A DNA stretch of 64,000 nucleotides from Apoda limacodes (GCA_946406115.1 OX291553.1:3539001-3603000); one strand, 5' to 3'; positions 10,601 to 21,905 are shown, counted from the first letter of the stretch. A program made the numbers and translations. The notes: generated by a model from the letters alone, not told the origin.

Positions 10601-12110
10601 TGGACTATCGCTTAAGCCTGTAGTAAGGCCTAAGAAAAAACAGCTAAATAATTTTCACAGTATAATATGTCTTGTCGGGCGTAAAAAAAACCAACAGCAA
10701 TATCTGGTCAGCAACTACATAAATCAAGGATAACATATTTTTTGGTTAGCAGTATATAAAGAAACGCATCGATTGTAAACAGCCAGAATCGCGACTATGT
10801 AATTTGGTTTTTATGTTATTTTTTGCATGAGTTATTGAAGTTAAAGTTCAAGTTATCGAAAACAATGTTATAATTTCTCACTAAAGTACTTCTTAAATGT
10901 CTCTCGGAAAATGTGTGAAACTTGGGTACTTCTTTTAAGTTTCAGTAAAGAGCACAGAAGTTAATACTTCTGTAAGGTTATTGATTCTTTAGCGCACAAA
11001 CACACAATCTCCCAGACTATAATTACGTTGAGCAAAGCTTTTGTGCACAAGAAAGCTTTCCAGTCTATACTTTGCTACAGAACATCTTTTAACGTAATAG
11101 GTTTACGTCGTATGATATTTGCAACCGCATGCATCATGGTGGCGTCATAGAAATAAGACATCCTAGTCCTACTTTGTAAAAATCTGTGTAAAATCAATGA
11201 ATACAGAAAATGAATATTAGTTTCTCGAAGGGTGTCGCAACCCTGTTATTGTAAAATATATAACATTAAGTGCTGTTAATATTATCTTTATTACTGCACA
11301 ACTTTCGGCATTGGGCAAATTGAAATTTTTTATACCACTCAGGTAACAAATAAGCATACTATGAAACACCAGAGGTCGAATTCTCAGATATTTGAACCAG
11401 ATTATTTGTATTCATAGCCACTTCTCTGCCAATATCATATTTAGAAAAACTAGAAATATAAATTTTACAAATGCGAACTCATTTCTTAAGGTAATTTCTT
11501 TCAGTGTAGAATATCGTTTAACAAATTCCTTCGCGTTTTTAGCTATGTAGCTATAAAGAAATTAATGGATATTATTGTTTCTTAAGGGAGATGTTATTTG
11601 GGATGTGAAGCGAAAAAAAAGCATGCATGTAAGTATGTACATTTACATAAAGTGTAGGTATCTATTTACGCCTCAACCAAATAGTATAGGTATGTTATAT
11701 ACTCGACTCAACTGCCTATACCTACGTATGTACGTTAGCGTCGGCCTCGTTGATAATGCAGAAAATAAACAAAGTCAACAAATTTCATTCAATTCTAAAA
11801 ATAACAACAACAAAACCGGAGAAGTCAGAAATAAATTATAATCAAGACTGTATTTATAAAAAATGTCACAATTCAGAGAGTTCCGGCGGTCGTTCGGTGA
11901 CAGACCGCTGAGGGCCGTCTGTCTGCTGAAGGTTGAATGATTCAGGTATTCGCTCAGCCATTCAGTCATCCACAGTCAGCAGTCAGCAGTCAGCACCATT
12001 ATGCAACTTGTCATCATTACTAATACTGCGATTATACATCGTTTAACGTTAATGTAACTGAATACCGTCACGTTAACGTAACGTTTTAATGTATTATTTT
12101 TATAAACAAA
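10601..12110. other. No recognised gene
   Basis: It contains only a 60-bp LINE end (listed separately) and an imperfect 'cagtcag' repeat at 11971-11996. Short ORFs at 11575-11969 have no coding signature. Confidence 0.35.
11325..11385 (-). repeat. 3'-terminal scrap of the CR1-like LINE
   Basis: The 'tttttataccactcaggtaa' block followed by 'caaataagcatac' and 'caccagagg' matches the 3' UTR end of the LINE at 3.7 and 14.2 kb, with an internal gap. Too short to carry coding sequence. Confidence 0.5.
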
Positions 12111-12360
12111 TAGCCTTTGCCCGTGGCTCCACCCGAGGTTTATTTAGATATCGGCGTAAGATAACGATAAGTTATAAAGTAAATATTCCAGAATAAAATG
12201 AAGCGTATTCATTGTTGTTCATTGTATAAGCTAACGACATTCGAAATTTCAGAAAAATCGGTTCAGTTAATAAAAACTTTAATCTTAATGATTATAGTAG
12301 GACCATCACCAAGCTGCGACTTTATCCCCGCTTCTTACGGAACCCTAAACATTTTAGAAT
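12111..12360 (+). repeat. Family B repeat fragment with family A end
   Basis: Head 'agcctttgcccgtggctcca' at 12111 and 'atcggcgtaagataacg' at 12150, then 'aaatttcagaaaaatcggtt' at 12244. The last bases (12336-12352) are 'cttacggaaccctaaac', the family A terminus. This shows either a fusion or adjacent insertion of the two families. Confidence 0.6.
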
Positions 12361-12375
12361 AATACACAGACTGTA

Positions 12376-12682
12376 TTTTTAACCGACTTCAAAGAGGAGG
12401 AGGTTCGCAATTCGTCGAAATCTTTTTTTTGTATGTTACCCGATTTCTCGAAGATGCCTGGAGCGATTCGAGAAATTCTTTTTTTATTTAATACTACTTT
12501 ACAGGTGGTCCCATATTATTATTATATTATTAAAACTAAAAATTTTGGAGAAAAAAAAATGATTAATGTTAATTTGGAACTGGTGAAACGCATTTTATGT
12601 TGATGATTGTATACAACTTTGTTACGAGTATGGATGTTTTAAGTGTACAAGAAAAAAAAAGCAATTCGTCACTGAAAAGAAA
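12376..12682 (+). repeat. Dispersed lepidopteran repeat ('accgacttcaaa' type)
   Basis: Starts 'ttaaccgacttcaaagagga' and continues with 'ggttcgcaattcgtcga', 'gtatgttacccgatttctcg', 'gatgcctggagcgattcg' and 'actttacaggtggtccc', a block order I recognise from many lepidopteran loci. It runs into a fold-back element at its right edge. Confidence 0.55.
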
Positions 12683-12944
12683 AAAAATAAAAACTTTTTA
12701 ACAAAAAGATGCACTAAAAAGGTAAAAATAATAACTAATTTCCAAAAATGATCTGAATTACAATTTTAAGTTGGTGTCTATATACTTACATATGTAACAG
12801 TTTATAACACACTTTGCTTGCATGACACCAATTTCAAACTGTAACTCAGATCAGATTTTTGGAAATTAGTATTTATTTTTACCTTTTTAGTGCATCTTTT
12901 TGAAGCCGGTATTTTTTTGTTAAAAAGTTTTTATTTGTCAGCCT
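12683..12944. mobile_element. Fold-back (inverted-repeat) element, copy 1
   Basis: The left arm starts 'aaaaactttttaacaaaaa', then 'gatgcactaaaaagg' and 'ctaatttccaaaaatgatct'. The right arm is its reverse complement: 'agatcagatttttggaaatt', 'acctttttagtgcatc', 'tttttgttaaaaagttttta'. A central pair 'gttggtgtc'/'gacacca' brackets a ~45-base loop. It has no ORF. Another copy lies at 33139-33337. The target duplication is obscured by A/T runs. Confidence 0.8.
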
Positions 12945-13477
12945 GTAGTTCAGCGAAGGAATATAACGTAAGGAAATCCTGGAAATCATATGCTTGAAAA
13001 GATAGTCAAGGAATTTTTTGAAGGCAGAAGATATCCCAATTCTTAAAATATTTTTTTTAATGTCATCAGTTCAATGAGTAGGTACGTTTATAGCAAGCTT
13101 TATACCCACTGACCGGCATTATATCAGCGTCATCACCAAAGCGAAAAGTAAGGGTTTTTCAGCTTCTTATACAATGTTGTGTTCGAACTGGGAGGTAAGT
13201 GATTTTCCAAAAGCTTTGGGAAATACAGAGTACAGGGTTATTTCTTGTAGGAATAGTATAAACAAGACAAAAGACTTTTGTTCACTGAAATACTGTAAAT
13301 TTCTTAGACCGTTTATTACACATCGTCCGCAAAACAATAGTACGTAACTGTAGACGGTGGTGCAGTAAGCCTTTGCTGGGGCAGTAGAGGTTGATGGACG
13401 AACCGTAAATCTGTCAATTATATGAATCTAGCAAAATGGAAATCAAGAAACAAAAATTGAATTGAAAATGCAAAAAA
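12945..13477. other. No recognised gene
   Basis: Nothing supported. A few GTAAGT-like donors (for example 13194) lack an adjoining open frame. Confidence 0.35.
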
Positions 13478-13836
13478 AAACCGGCCAAGGTTCATGCGCA
13501 GTGTAGGGTTCCGTAGTACCTAACTGCAGTAATTAATTTACATAATTTAACCTAATTTGAATAAAAAAACTTACTAAGTGCAAGTCAAACTCTTGCAACG
13601 AGGGTTCCGTACCTTCTATCATTTACGTAATTTACAAACTCCAACAAAAACAAAACGTTTGCCGCTAAGCGGTCACCCATCCAATTACTGACGAAGCCCG
13701 ACTTTGCTTAACCTTGAATATCGCTTCCAAGAAACAAATGTGTTACTTTTTGCTTAATAATAGCTAGATGGCGCTGTGACGGTGATTTAAAATGGTAAAT
13801 GGCTCGGGCCCGACTCACACTTGGCCGGTTCTTTCA
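13478..13836 (+). repeat. Composite family A element with inverted ends
   Basis: It begins 'aaccggccaagg' with 'gggttccgtagtacc' at 13507. A second, more typical head ('actaagtgcaagtcaaactc', 'gagggttccgtacc') follows at 13573-13613. It closes with an inverted head, 'gcccgactcacacttggcc' plus 'ggtt' (13808-13830). The outer termini are therefore 'ccggccaag' and its inverse, giving a TIR-like outline that ordinary one-ended copies lack. The middle ('gcggtcacccatccaatta', 'agatggcgctgtgacgg') is a module not seen in the other copies here. Confidence 0.6.
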
Positions 13837-14229
13837 CACGAACTATGATCATTGTGTGTGTTACTGTTTTAACGATAGAACAACTAGATTATTAAGTCTG
13901 TACCCTGTACCTACCGCCAAGCGCAGCGTCCGAATTCTAACGTAAATTAAATCTAATACCATTAAACGAGCAATTCTTGTATACTTATGTAATCATTCAT
14001 AACTCTTTATAAAATTAAGTATGCAGGGGGTTTCGGGGGCGATAAATCGATCTACCTAGGTTTCATTTTTCGAAAACGTCGTTTTATCCGTGTTTTCTTT
14101 TCAAGAAATTGCCTAAATAAATTGAAAAATATGACTCTTCCTGACATCTATTGGCGAGTACTAACACTATTATTTTTACGACTTCAAAATAGACGGCGTT
14201 GTTAAAAAAAAACGAGCAAAGTTTTTTGT

Positions 14230-15620
14230 TTCGTTTTTTTATACCACTAAGGTGGCAAACAAGCTTACGGTCCGCCTGATGGTAAGCGGTCACCGTAGCC
14301 TATGGACGCTTGCAACACCAGAGGTATCACTCGCGCGTTGCCGACCCTTCAGAAATCTCCATACTGTAGTCCTTGGAGAAAACCGTGGCAGGGAGCTCAT
14401 TCCACAACTTAAGCGTTCGCGGGAGGAAGTTTCTCTGAAACCGCACTGTACGGTCGGTTGTATTTCGGTTCTAAAGTGTGAAAATGAATTCCCTGCGGTG
14501 CGATGGCAGAAAGTAGCCGTGGGCATCATTTCGAACAATTCCTCAGAATACAACCTATTGTACAAGCTGGTATCCGAGTGCACCCGCCCAGAGATGGCAG
14601 CAGTAGTCCATATGAGGTCGAACTTGCGACTTGTGAAGTAACTACCTATGCCCCGACGTGAAGTACTGCTTCGCTCTGTTGAGTACACCAAGTTTTTTGG
14701 ACGCCAGCTTCACCTTGTCCTGCAGATGATCTCGGAACTGAACATCGCTGGAGATGTCAACACCAAGGATCCCAATGCTCTTGGAGATGGAGAGAGGAGT
14801 GTACTGGAATCGTGGGACCACAGTTAATGGGGTTCTCTTAGCGGTGAGCGCACAGACTTGTGTCTTTGTAGGGTTGAATCGGACCAGGTTTTCCTCTCCC
14901 CAGTCAGAGACCTTGGAAAAAGTAGTCTTGATTTGAGACACAAGTTCACCGCACTTTTCCTCCACAACGGCACGAGGGATGTTTGCACGAAAGTGTAATA
15001 AGCTTCTCCATTACTGTCATCTGCATAGCAATACATGTTGTTGATATGCAGTAGAAACAGCGTAGGGGACAGCACAGAGCCTTGCGGGACACCAGCATTA
15101 ATGTCCATGCCATCAGAGCAACTAGCGTCAACTACGGTTCGTATTCGTCTACCGGACAAAAAGCTAGCCATCCATTTGCACAAACCCTCGGGCATTCCGT
15201 AAGATGGAAACTCCTATAGAAGACCGCGGTGCCAGACCCGATTGAACGCCTTCTCTATGTCCAGGCTACATGCCAATGCCTCCAACTGACTCTCAATGGC
15301 TAGTGCCCATCGGTGTGTGAGATACACTAGAAGGTCACCAGTCGAGCGACCGTGGCGAAAGCCATATTGACAGTCACTGACCAGGTCGTTCTTCTAGGTA
15401 TCTTAGAAGCAGTGTGTTGATCACGCTCCATAAACTTGGAGAGGGGAGAGGTAATAGCGATAGGCCTGTAATTCGATGGATCTGATCCATCGCCCTTTTA
15501 GGGCACCGGGCGCACATTCGCAGTCTTCCATGAAGACGGAAATTGCCTAGTGTGATAGGAAAGCGTGAAGAGGCACGTGAGTACAGGACATAACTCAGGA
15601 GCAACCGTGCCCTATATCGA
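14230..15620 (-). pseudogene. CR1/Jockey-type LINE relic, longest copy
   Basis: Degenerate reverse-transcriptase ORF2 in at least three minus-strand frames. From the 5' side (right) it shows an 'FPITLGNF' fragment near 15550, 'YGFRHGRSTGDLLVYLTHRW' and 'DIEKAFNRVWHRGL' (palm motif A, about 15230-15370), and 'AGVPQGSVLSP' with a 'YADD' catalytic box (about 15030-15110). These are followed by 'NPTKTQVCALTAKRTPL' (14860-14890) and C-terminal blocks near 14290-14600. Frame changes between 15604, 15195, 14965 and 14691 show several indels. The 3' UTR with 'ttataccactaaggtggcaa' ends at the T-run near 14230. The N-terminal endonuclease is missing, so this is 5' truncation plus decay. It cannot be functional. 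Confidence 0.85.
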
Positions 15621-15667
15621 TGTATTAAGACAACAGTTGTCTACCGGCAAAGTTAAGTTTGTCAAAT

Positions 15668-15732
15668 AATACAGTTTACTTTTTATGGAACCCTCGGTGC
15701 GCGAGTCCAACTTGCACTTGGCCGATTTTTTT
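15668..15732 (-). repeat. Family A head fragment
   Basis: The minus-strand reading gives 'ggccaagtgcaagttggact', 'cgcgcaccgagggttcc'. Only the first ~60 bases of the family are present. Confidence 0.65.
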
Positions 15733-16439
15733 TGTTCGAATATAATTTGATATTTTCATAGCGTTATAGAGTAAAATCTCTTTTGTTGATTTTAAATCGC
15801 GCGTTATCAAAAAGGGGTCTATCGATACATTGGTGGATAAAGCTACTGGTTTTTTCTACCTACATATTGCTTTAGTGACTTGTTTGGAGTTTGAACGAAC
15901 ACAACACAACAACAACGCATACATAAATAAATTAGTGGCAGTGATCTCATAGCTTTAAATTGTAATGGAATTAATTTATTCTATTTATTTTTGATGGAAC
16001 TCGGATTAAAAAATTTACATTTTACTTTTCAACATGTGGATCGGTGAACAATGAGTCATAAGTTGTGACGATTTTTAATTTTCATCTATTTGTACCTACT
16101 ATGTTTCCGTAGAATGAAAGTTATTGCAGATATCTAAAAAAAAGGGGTCTGAAAGTATTTATAAAGATTTATTATCAAGGTTTTTTTTGTATGATAGAAC
16201 ACATGGTTTAAAAATAAGAAGTTTTTTTTTTCCTGAACGGACTATGTAGCCATTACTGCTCCACTGGGCTTTCGGGGCCAGTCTGAAGGATTAGCCAAAA
16301 ACAATAGTTGGAAACGCATTTTTGAAGCCCTACCCTACGTTACCCTACACGTTCACACTGGGTTTCTTTTTATCAATTTTTATACAAAATCTGTATGGCG
16401 GATCACGAAAGACACTTTTATCTATGGACAAACGGTGGA
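15733..16439. other. AT-rich, no recognised gene
   Basis: Nothing supported beyond short poly-A/T tracts. Confidence 0.35.
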
Positions 16440-16535
16440 ATTATTCGGCTGTGACATACATACGGACAGACGGACTAAGGATTTTATATTATAAGGATTC
16501 CGTTATTGCCTGTGACAACGAAACCCTAAAACAGG
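16440..16535 (+). repeat. Family A tail fragment
   Basis: 'gacatacatacggacagacg' followed by 'aaggattccgttattgcc' and 'cgaaaccctaaaa' matches the 3' half of the long family A variant at 41.8-41.9 kb. Confidence 0.5.
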
Positions 16536-16639
16536 CGAAGTGAGTGGTGTACACGCATTAAGGTTTCGTAGAATAAGAATTATTGCGGATATCTACACTA
16601 CTTTTCAACCGATTGTGTTAAAAAACTGGTTGCCTGTAA

Positions 16640-16815
16640 AGTCGGTATACGGGCGAAAGTTTTACGTGACAATGATTTTATGTCTGTCTCTCTCGCTCTT
16701 AGGCGGGCGCGTGCCTCTCACTCGCTCTCATTGTGAGCGGAGCGTAACGCAGTTTCTTGAAGTGTCACCCGGCAAACCAATTTATAAGACGTTGTCACGT
16801 CAAAACAATTTTAGT
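16640..16815 (+). mobile_element. Short dispersed element with TIR-like ends
   Basis: Contains 'ctctctcgctcttaggcggg', 'cactcgctctcattgtgagc' and 'gaagtgtcacccggcaaacc', a block I recognise as repeated in moths. The ends 'gttttacgtgacaa' (16660) and 'ttgtcacgtcaaaac' (16792-16806) are imperfect inverses, which suggests a MITE. No target duplication could be fixed. Confidence 0.45.
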
Positions 16816-16944
16816 TTAAAGTATTTATAATATAAACCTCTATTATATATTATCGTGAAAATTTATTGATTTTTAAAATTCTCAACAAGCCAACAAAATG
16901 TTTACCTTAGTTCAAGGTATGAAGAGTTCTCAAGCTTAAACCTG

Positions 16945-17145
16945 TCCGGCCTGCCTGATGGCCAGCGGTCACCGCAGCCTATTGATGCTTGCTATTCTGG
17001 GGTATCACTCGCACTTTGCCGACCCTTTAAAAATCAAACAACTTCTTACCCCTATACCCTTGGAGAAAACCTTAGCAGAGAGCTAATTCCACAACATAAG
17101 CGTTTACGGGAGGAAGTTCCTCTTAAACCGCACTGTAACCGTATC
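16945..17145 (-). pseudogene. CR1-like LINE, 3' end only
   Basis: 'gcctgcctgatggccagcgg' with 'accgcagcctattgatgc', 'gccgaccctttaaaaatc' and 'cataagcgtttacgggagg' match the last ~200 bases of the 14.2-kb copy. It is severely 5' truncated. Confidence 0.75.
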
Positions 17146-17791
17146 CTTTAAAAAAAAACTTTTTTTTCATTTCATAACAATATGGCGTTTCATATTATAA
17201 GGCTGGTTTTTGCCATTTAGCGACCCAATAGTATATTAGAAGCTTCTCCGTTTTTAAAATCGTTCAATAAATGCTTAATTTCGAAAATGGAATGCAAGGA
17301 GTGTGTCAACACCAAGAAAAGTCAAGAATCTTTGCATACTTTGTTGAATGTGTCTAGATCTGAAGTACCCGCTGTGGTCGAGTAGTAACCTGATGCCCTC
17401 ACCACACAGTAAATGGCTATCAATGTAATGTTAAATCTGATAGAATCGGAATGTATACACTGCAAGTGTGAGTTCGGTTAACCGACTGTCTCCGACACGG
17501 CGCAGCACGGTGTCGGGTTCCCACCGCGCACTGCTCGCGCTCGGAGATCCGACGCCGCGACTATGTATCCAGTTCCAATACTGTGCTCATTGTGATCGTA
17601 ATTTTGACATGCTCTACAAGGGTTGCCAACTTTTTTTGATGAAATAGAGTATTTATGGGTTTAAAGCTCCGCTCCGCTCCGCTCTGCTTGAGTTACATGA
17701 CTTCGCGTCGTTGGTCACCTCAAAAGTTGTAACTGAGGTCAGATGTGAACTTCGTTCCGAAAAATCATGAAGTAGGTATATAACAAAAAAG
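17146..17791. other. No recognised gene; local GC-rich patch
   Basis: At 17480-17565 there is a GC-rich stretch ('gtctccgacacggcgcagca', 'gctcggagatccgacgccgc') with an internal inverted 'ccgacac'/'gtgtcgg'. A short (ccgct)n run lies at about 17671-17690. No coding frame was seen. Confidence 0.3.
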
Positions 17792-18092
17792 TCGTTGGTG
17801 GCCGAGGGGTTTAAATTTCACTTCACGTCCCAAGTGGCGGAGGTTTGAACCCGAGGTCGGCGTGTACCAATGAGTCTTTTCTTAATTTCTCAAGTACACT
17901 GATTAATTTATTCACACCACTGGCTTTTCGGTGTAGGAAAACATCGTGAGGAAATCTGCATACGTCAAGAAAAAAAAAAATGACGTATGAGAAGTCCATA
18001 ATCCGCATTGGGCCCGCGTGTGGACTATGGCCCAACCACCCTCGCTTAAGTGGGTAGGCCGTGCCCCAGCAGTGGGGACGTATGAAGGCCGG
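17792..18092 (+). mobile_element. tRNA-derived SINE with RTE-like tail
   Basis: The head has an RNA polymerase III A box-like 'tggtggccgagggg' (17797-17810) and a B box 'ggtttgaacccga' (17844-17856), about 35 bases apart. The body carries 'ggtgtaggaaaacatcgtga' plus 'ggaaatctgcatac' and 'ccgcattgggcccgcgtgtg' with 'gactatggccc', a 3' sequence shared with lepidopteran RTE-type LINEs, whose machinery presumably mobilised it. The overlapping minus-strand ORF at 17823-18110 is an artefact. Confidence 0.7.
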
Positions 18093-18257
18093 CAAGTAGG
18101 TATATAACAATAATGTTTATGGTGCTATGATGTAACCAAGTCATACAACCTTGTCAATAGTGAAAATACATTGTTTATGTGGAGTATTTTGGTGCGCTCT
18201 ATTAGTGTTATAAGATAATAAGTTCACCTACATGAAATAGAGTACAATACCCTTTAG

Positions 18258-18346
18258 ATTACCATAGACCATAGGCTACGGTGATCACTTACCATCAGGC
18301 GGGCCGTAAGCCTGTTTGCCACCTTAGTGGTATAAAAAATAAATAA
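18258..18346 (+). repeat. CR1-like LINE 3' terminus, plus strand
   Basis: 'ggctacggtgatcacttacc' then 'atcaggcgggccgtaagcc' and 'caccttagtggtataaaaaa' is the 3' UTR end. It is followed by 'taaataaaaaaaa', the 3' tail. It is the only copy of this LINE on the plus strand in the window. Confidence 0.75.
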
Positions 18347-18514
18347 AAAAAAATTAAAATTTTAGGTTAAAGTTGGAAACCCTACGCTCTACTTGTATTC
18401 GATTTATTTATTGTTAGAATAAACTTACTCTTTGACCGATAGGTATACGATCATCAACGCACAGGCCCACACCACAATACTGGGTCAAGATACTTGAAAT
18501 TTTGCACAATAATA

Positions 18515-18660
18515 TTTATATTGATAAAATTGTTTGTTTTATGTGTTGTGTTTGTTTGTAGGCGGTAATCTCTGCAACTACTAAACCGACTCTACTAATT
18601 CTTTTTCATCTTTCATACTCAGAAAGTAGATCATATATTATCGAAAAAGCGGGCGGGAAG
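18515..18660 (-). repeat. Family B fragment, 3' half
   Basis: Reading the minus strand, 'aagaattagtagagtcggtt' and 'tagtagttgcagagattacc' then 'caaacaaacac' matches the family B 'cggtt...gttacagac...' module order. The copy is diverged. Confidence 0.4.
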
Positions 18661-19058
18661 TAGCAAATGTAGGGCCGAAGAGTAAACAAAGCAAAATTCA
18701 GTCACAACGAGCAAAGTTCCTTCCATTTCTCAATTCAATTAATACTAGGTAGGTGAATTTATTCTTAACTTGGTTGTAGATTTTCTGTTTTGTGATGTTA
18801 TTTGAAATACCTGGTTATACCAGATATGTGGTTTAATACAACCGAAAAACCGTGTTTAAATTAATTTAGGTAGATCATGACAAATTTTAAATAATTTATA
18901 TTATTAGGTGAGTCGACTAGCAATAACTACAACTCAAAAATACTGGCTGGCATTATGGCGCTTGAAAAATGTTGCGCGCAAAAAGAAAAAAAGGCGGGTA
19001 AGCGTAAGGAAAGTGCAAAATCTAAGGAATTTGCGAATTCAATTTTATGCCTAATAAA
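18661..19058. other. No recognised repeat
   Basis: Nothing firm. A Lys-rich open stretch just upstream of 19059 ends in TGA at the start of the short ORF below. Confidence 0.3.
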
Positions 19059-19166
19059 ATGAGTTCATCAAGCGATTTTGAAATGAATTCAACGCCTGAT
19101 TTAATAAGAAAAGATGCTCAAGCTGTTATAGAAAACCTGTGTTTACTTTTCTCATATTCGAAATGA
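19059..19166 (+). pseudogene. Short ORF, possible N-terminus of a Crypton-like protein
   Basis: A 35-codon ORF starting at ATG 19059 and ending at TGA 19164-19166. Its peptide runs Met-Ser4-Asp... and includes 'TPDLIRKDAQAVIENL'. This resembles, from memory only, the Ser/acidic leader and helix preceding 'LLPEKS..Y' in insect Crypton-type tyrosine-recombinase ORFs. The expected continuation is absent because the frame goes off into 'CLLFSYSK' and stops. It could equally be a chance ORF. Confidence 0.2.
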
Positions 19167-19983
19167 AAAGCATAGTGTTTAATTCGGGTGAAATGCCCAT
19201 TTCAGACTCGAACTATTCATCCCTTAGTTAATAATCTACTATTATAATGCATACGAAGCCATAATTGGCATTTAAAGGGGTGACATGATTTTTAACGTAG
19301 ATAAAGTAAGAGGTACTAAAAAGTACTGAGTTATCATATCGTTTTATCTCGATTGAGAGTTCCCACGGGAGTAATTTTTTTTGCCGGTCTCTATTCTCTA
19401 TTAAAAAAGTTACTCAATTAAATAGATACTAGTTTATTTACACAAGTAAATCGCGCGACAAGCTATTATGATCATATAAATTGTGTATAATGAGGTTATA
19501 AGTAAATAGTTAAAATTTTAAAGGAAAATTTTATTTTCTTCTTTTTAGAGCATTTAAATAAAAGCTATTTTAAAAAAGATTTTTTTGCTTTTAATTTTTC
19601 ATTCTGCATTCGATCAAGAATGTTTCTAAGTATTTAACAACAAAATCCTTTCCTGTATTATCGTATGGTACCAAAATTGTTCTGGACGTTTAAAACAGAA
19701 ACATACTTTAATACTGCTATCATTCATTGTTTCAATGATACAAAATAATTGAGAGATTTGGCCGCGGGAAAAAGGCTAATACGAAAACCAGTAACAAGAA
19801 ACATGAAAATACCCAGATGTGATTAATTAGATATTCAATATTTTTCACGTTCAATATTTTTGTAATCGATAAATATTTGCGTTGTTTTTTTTTATGTACA
19901 ATATACTGGTAATATAGGTGAGTTTAAGTACGTGAGTATTCCAATTGGAATGTATTTAAACTTTCTTTCTAAAATACATTAAT
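19167..19983. other. AT-rich, no recognised gene
   Basis: Nothing supported. Confidence 0.35.
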
Positions 19984-20372
19984 GAAAGTGCGACTCGGAC
20001 TCGCGCACGAAGGGTTCCGTACCATTATCTATAAAAATAGCAAAAAAATCTCGTCTGTTGGACCCCTTAAGTATTTATTTAATTTTAATTTTAAAAAATA
20101 TTTTAATTGAATATTCTGTGAATATTTCAAGCGTCTACCTGTTGTCATTATCAATATCGAGCAATAAAAATCACGTTTATTGAACGGAGGGCCCCTTAAA
20201 TATTTATTTTGTTCTGTTTTTTAGTATTTGTTGTTATAGCGGCAACAGAAATACATCATCTGTGAAAATTTCGATTGTCTAACTATCACGGTTCATGAGA
20301 TACCGCCTGGTGACAGACCGACAGACGGACGGACAGCGAAAAGGGTCCCTTTGGGTACGAAACCTAAGTAAA
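19984..20372 (+). repeat. Family A repeat, near-complete
   Basis: Head 'aagtgcgactcggactcgcg' with 'gaagggttccgtaccatt' at 19986-20024. The body has two related modules ('aatattctgtgaatatttca', 'gcggcaacagaaatacatca'). The tail is 'gacagacggacggacagcg' and 'gggtacgaaacctaa'. It aligns along its length with the copy at 54050-54488, which supports a single family of about 390-440 bp. Confidence 0.8.
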
Positions 20373-20872
20373 TAAGCCCCTCAAGCAGACTTTTAATGAA
20401 AAAACATTCGTCTATTTATGCGCCTTGAAGTCGATTGCCAATCAATGCCCGATTGTCGATTGTTTTAGATAGATTTTTTTGGGAAAATTATTTGATTTTA
20501 GTGAAATAAGTTCCGTTGAAAATGAAAGGGTTAAAACTTTTGTCAGTGTTTCGAAATTTAAGTTGACAGATATTATATTATACGGCGCCCATTCTTCTGC
20601 GAAATTCTTTTAATAACGAAGAAAAGTTACTTGTGCGGTAGTTGCTGATGGACCAAATTTTTTAAGTCTATTTCTTAATATATGTTCTTCTATTTTATAT
20701 TATGTTCAGTTTTTCTGTGATTCTACAATTCATTAAATTTGTTTTTATTAAATTTTCACGTACACCAAAAGTGCATGTGGAATTGTAGCTCGATCTGATA
20801 ACAAGAAATTGCTCAAAATAACCGACGGCCTAACAGATAAAATTAAATCAAAGTTTATTAAAATAAAGCGAG
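20373..20872. other. No recognised gene
   Basis: AT-rich; nothing supported. Confidence 0.35.
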
Positions 20873-21045
20873 AATCAAAAGTTTTCGCAGAAATTACTAT
20901 AACCAAAGTCCACGTGGACGAACTACAGCAATAGCTTGCTACAGCAAACTTCCTCATTACAATCAAAGAGTTGCCATAGGAGTCCCACGCCGCCGCCGAT
21001 AAGTGAATTTAGCGCAGACACAGCAGTTTGGCAAAAGTTAGTCTT
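20873..21045 (-). repeat. Family B fragment, 5' half
   Basis: Shares 'gagttgccataggagtccca' and 'cgcagaaattactataacc' with the minus-strand copy at 338-614. Confidence 0.6.
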
Positions 21046-21554
21046 TAACAATATGGAGCTGTAGGAAAAATGCGTGAGTGTTTACACTCTGGGCACTGGA
21101 CATGATGCGTTGGCCCTTGTCATTAATTACAGGATCTCTAATGCTTGGCACGCTCCATCTGGTGACAAATGACCATAAGAAGCGCCTTAAATGTAATTAT
21201 ATTAATACAAAGTCGAGCCTTAAAAGGAGCGTGAAGAAAGTCAGAGAAACACTTTGGTATTTATTTTGAATGACTACTGTTCTAAAAACAAATAAAAACT
21301 AATCAAAGCTTTCGTAAGTATAATCTTAAACGATATTTATTATAATTTTCAGTGTACCTAAAGGATAAAAAAATTAAAAAAAATAAACTAAAAATCATAT
21401 TCTATCTATCTTTTGTCAAATTATTTTTAATATTTTTGGTACCGTCATGAAATTGGCTAGTCGTGACTCGTGATCTCATCTATTACTTTCTGGAAAAACA
21501 ATGATACCACAATCTTATATGAAATACTAACCTATAAACTAAATAAATATAATA
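21046..21554. other. No recognised gene
   Basis: The ORF at 21078-21269 lacks any motif. Confidence 0.3.
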
Positions 21555-21905
21555 AACTATAAAAGAGCTATGGTTATAGGGTATAACTACAGCTCTTTGT
21601 TGACATAAAAATACAAAGGGTTTCCGTACAAAAATGGGTACCAGCGGAACCCTCCCAACTAGCACATTTGTGTTGACTGCAGCCTGTTTTACAACTTTAA
21701 ATGCTATTATAGCTCTACAACAGTTTTAATACCTGCTAACAAGGGTTTAGAAGCGATACTTAATGCTTTAAGACGTATGTGAATTATAATTATTAACTAC
21801 TATAGCTAGTTATTGTATATTAGCGGTAACTATAGCCAGTATATAGGTGACTTCTACAGCTTTAAGCTACCCGTAGCAGTAAAGCTGTAAAAAGAAGTTA
21901 CCTGA
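21555..21905. repeat. Hairpin-rich block
   Basis: Two clear hairpins. At 21567-21602, 'aagagctatggttata' pairs with 'tataactacagctctt' around a 3-base loop. At 21847-21902, 'gtgacttctacagcttta' pairs with 'taaagctgtaaaaagaagtt' plus 'ac'. Intervening DNA repeats 'actatagc' and 'ctatagc' words. It looks like an eroded inverted-repeat transposon family. No ORF. Confidence 0.5.

Noticed and set aside
17823..18110. 95-codon minus-strand ORF
   Set aside because: Lies across a SINE; shadow frame.
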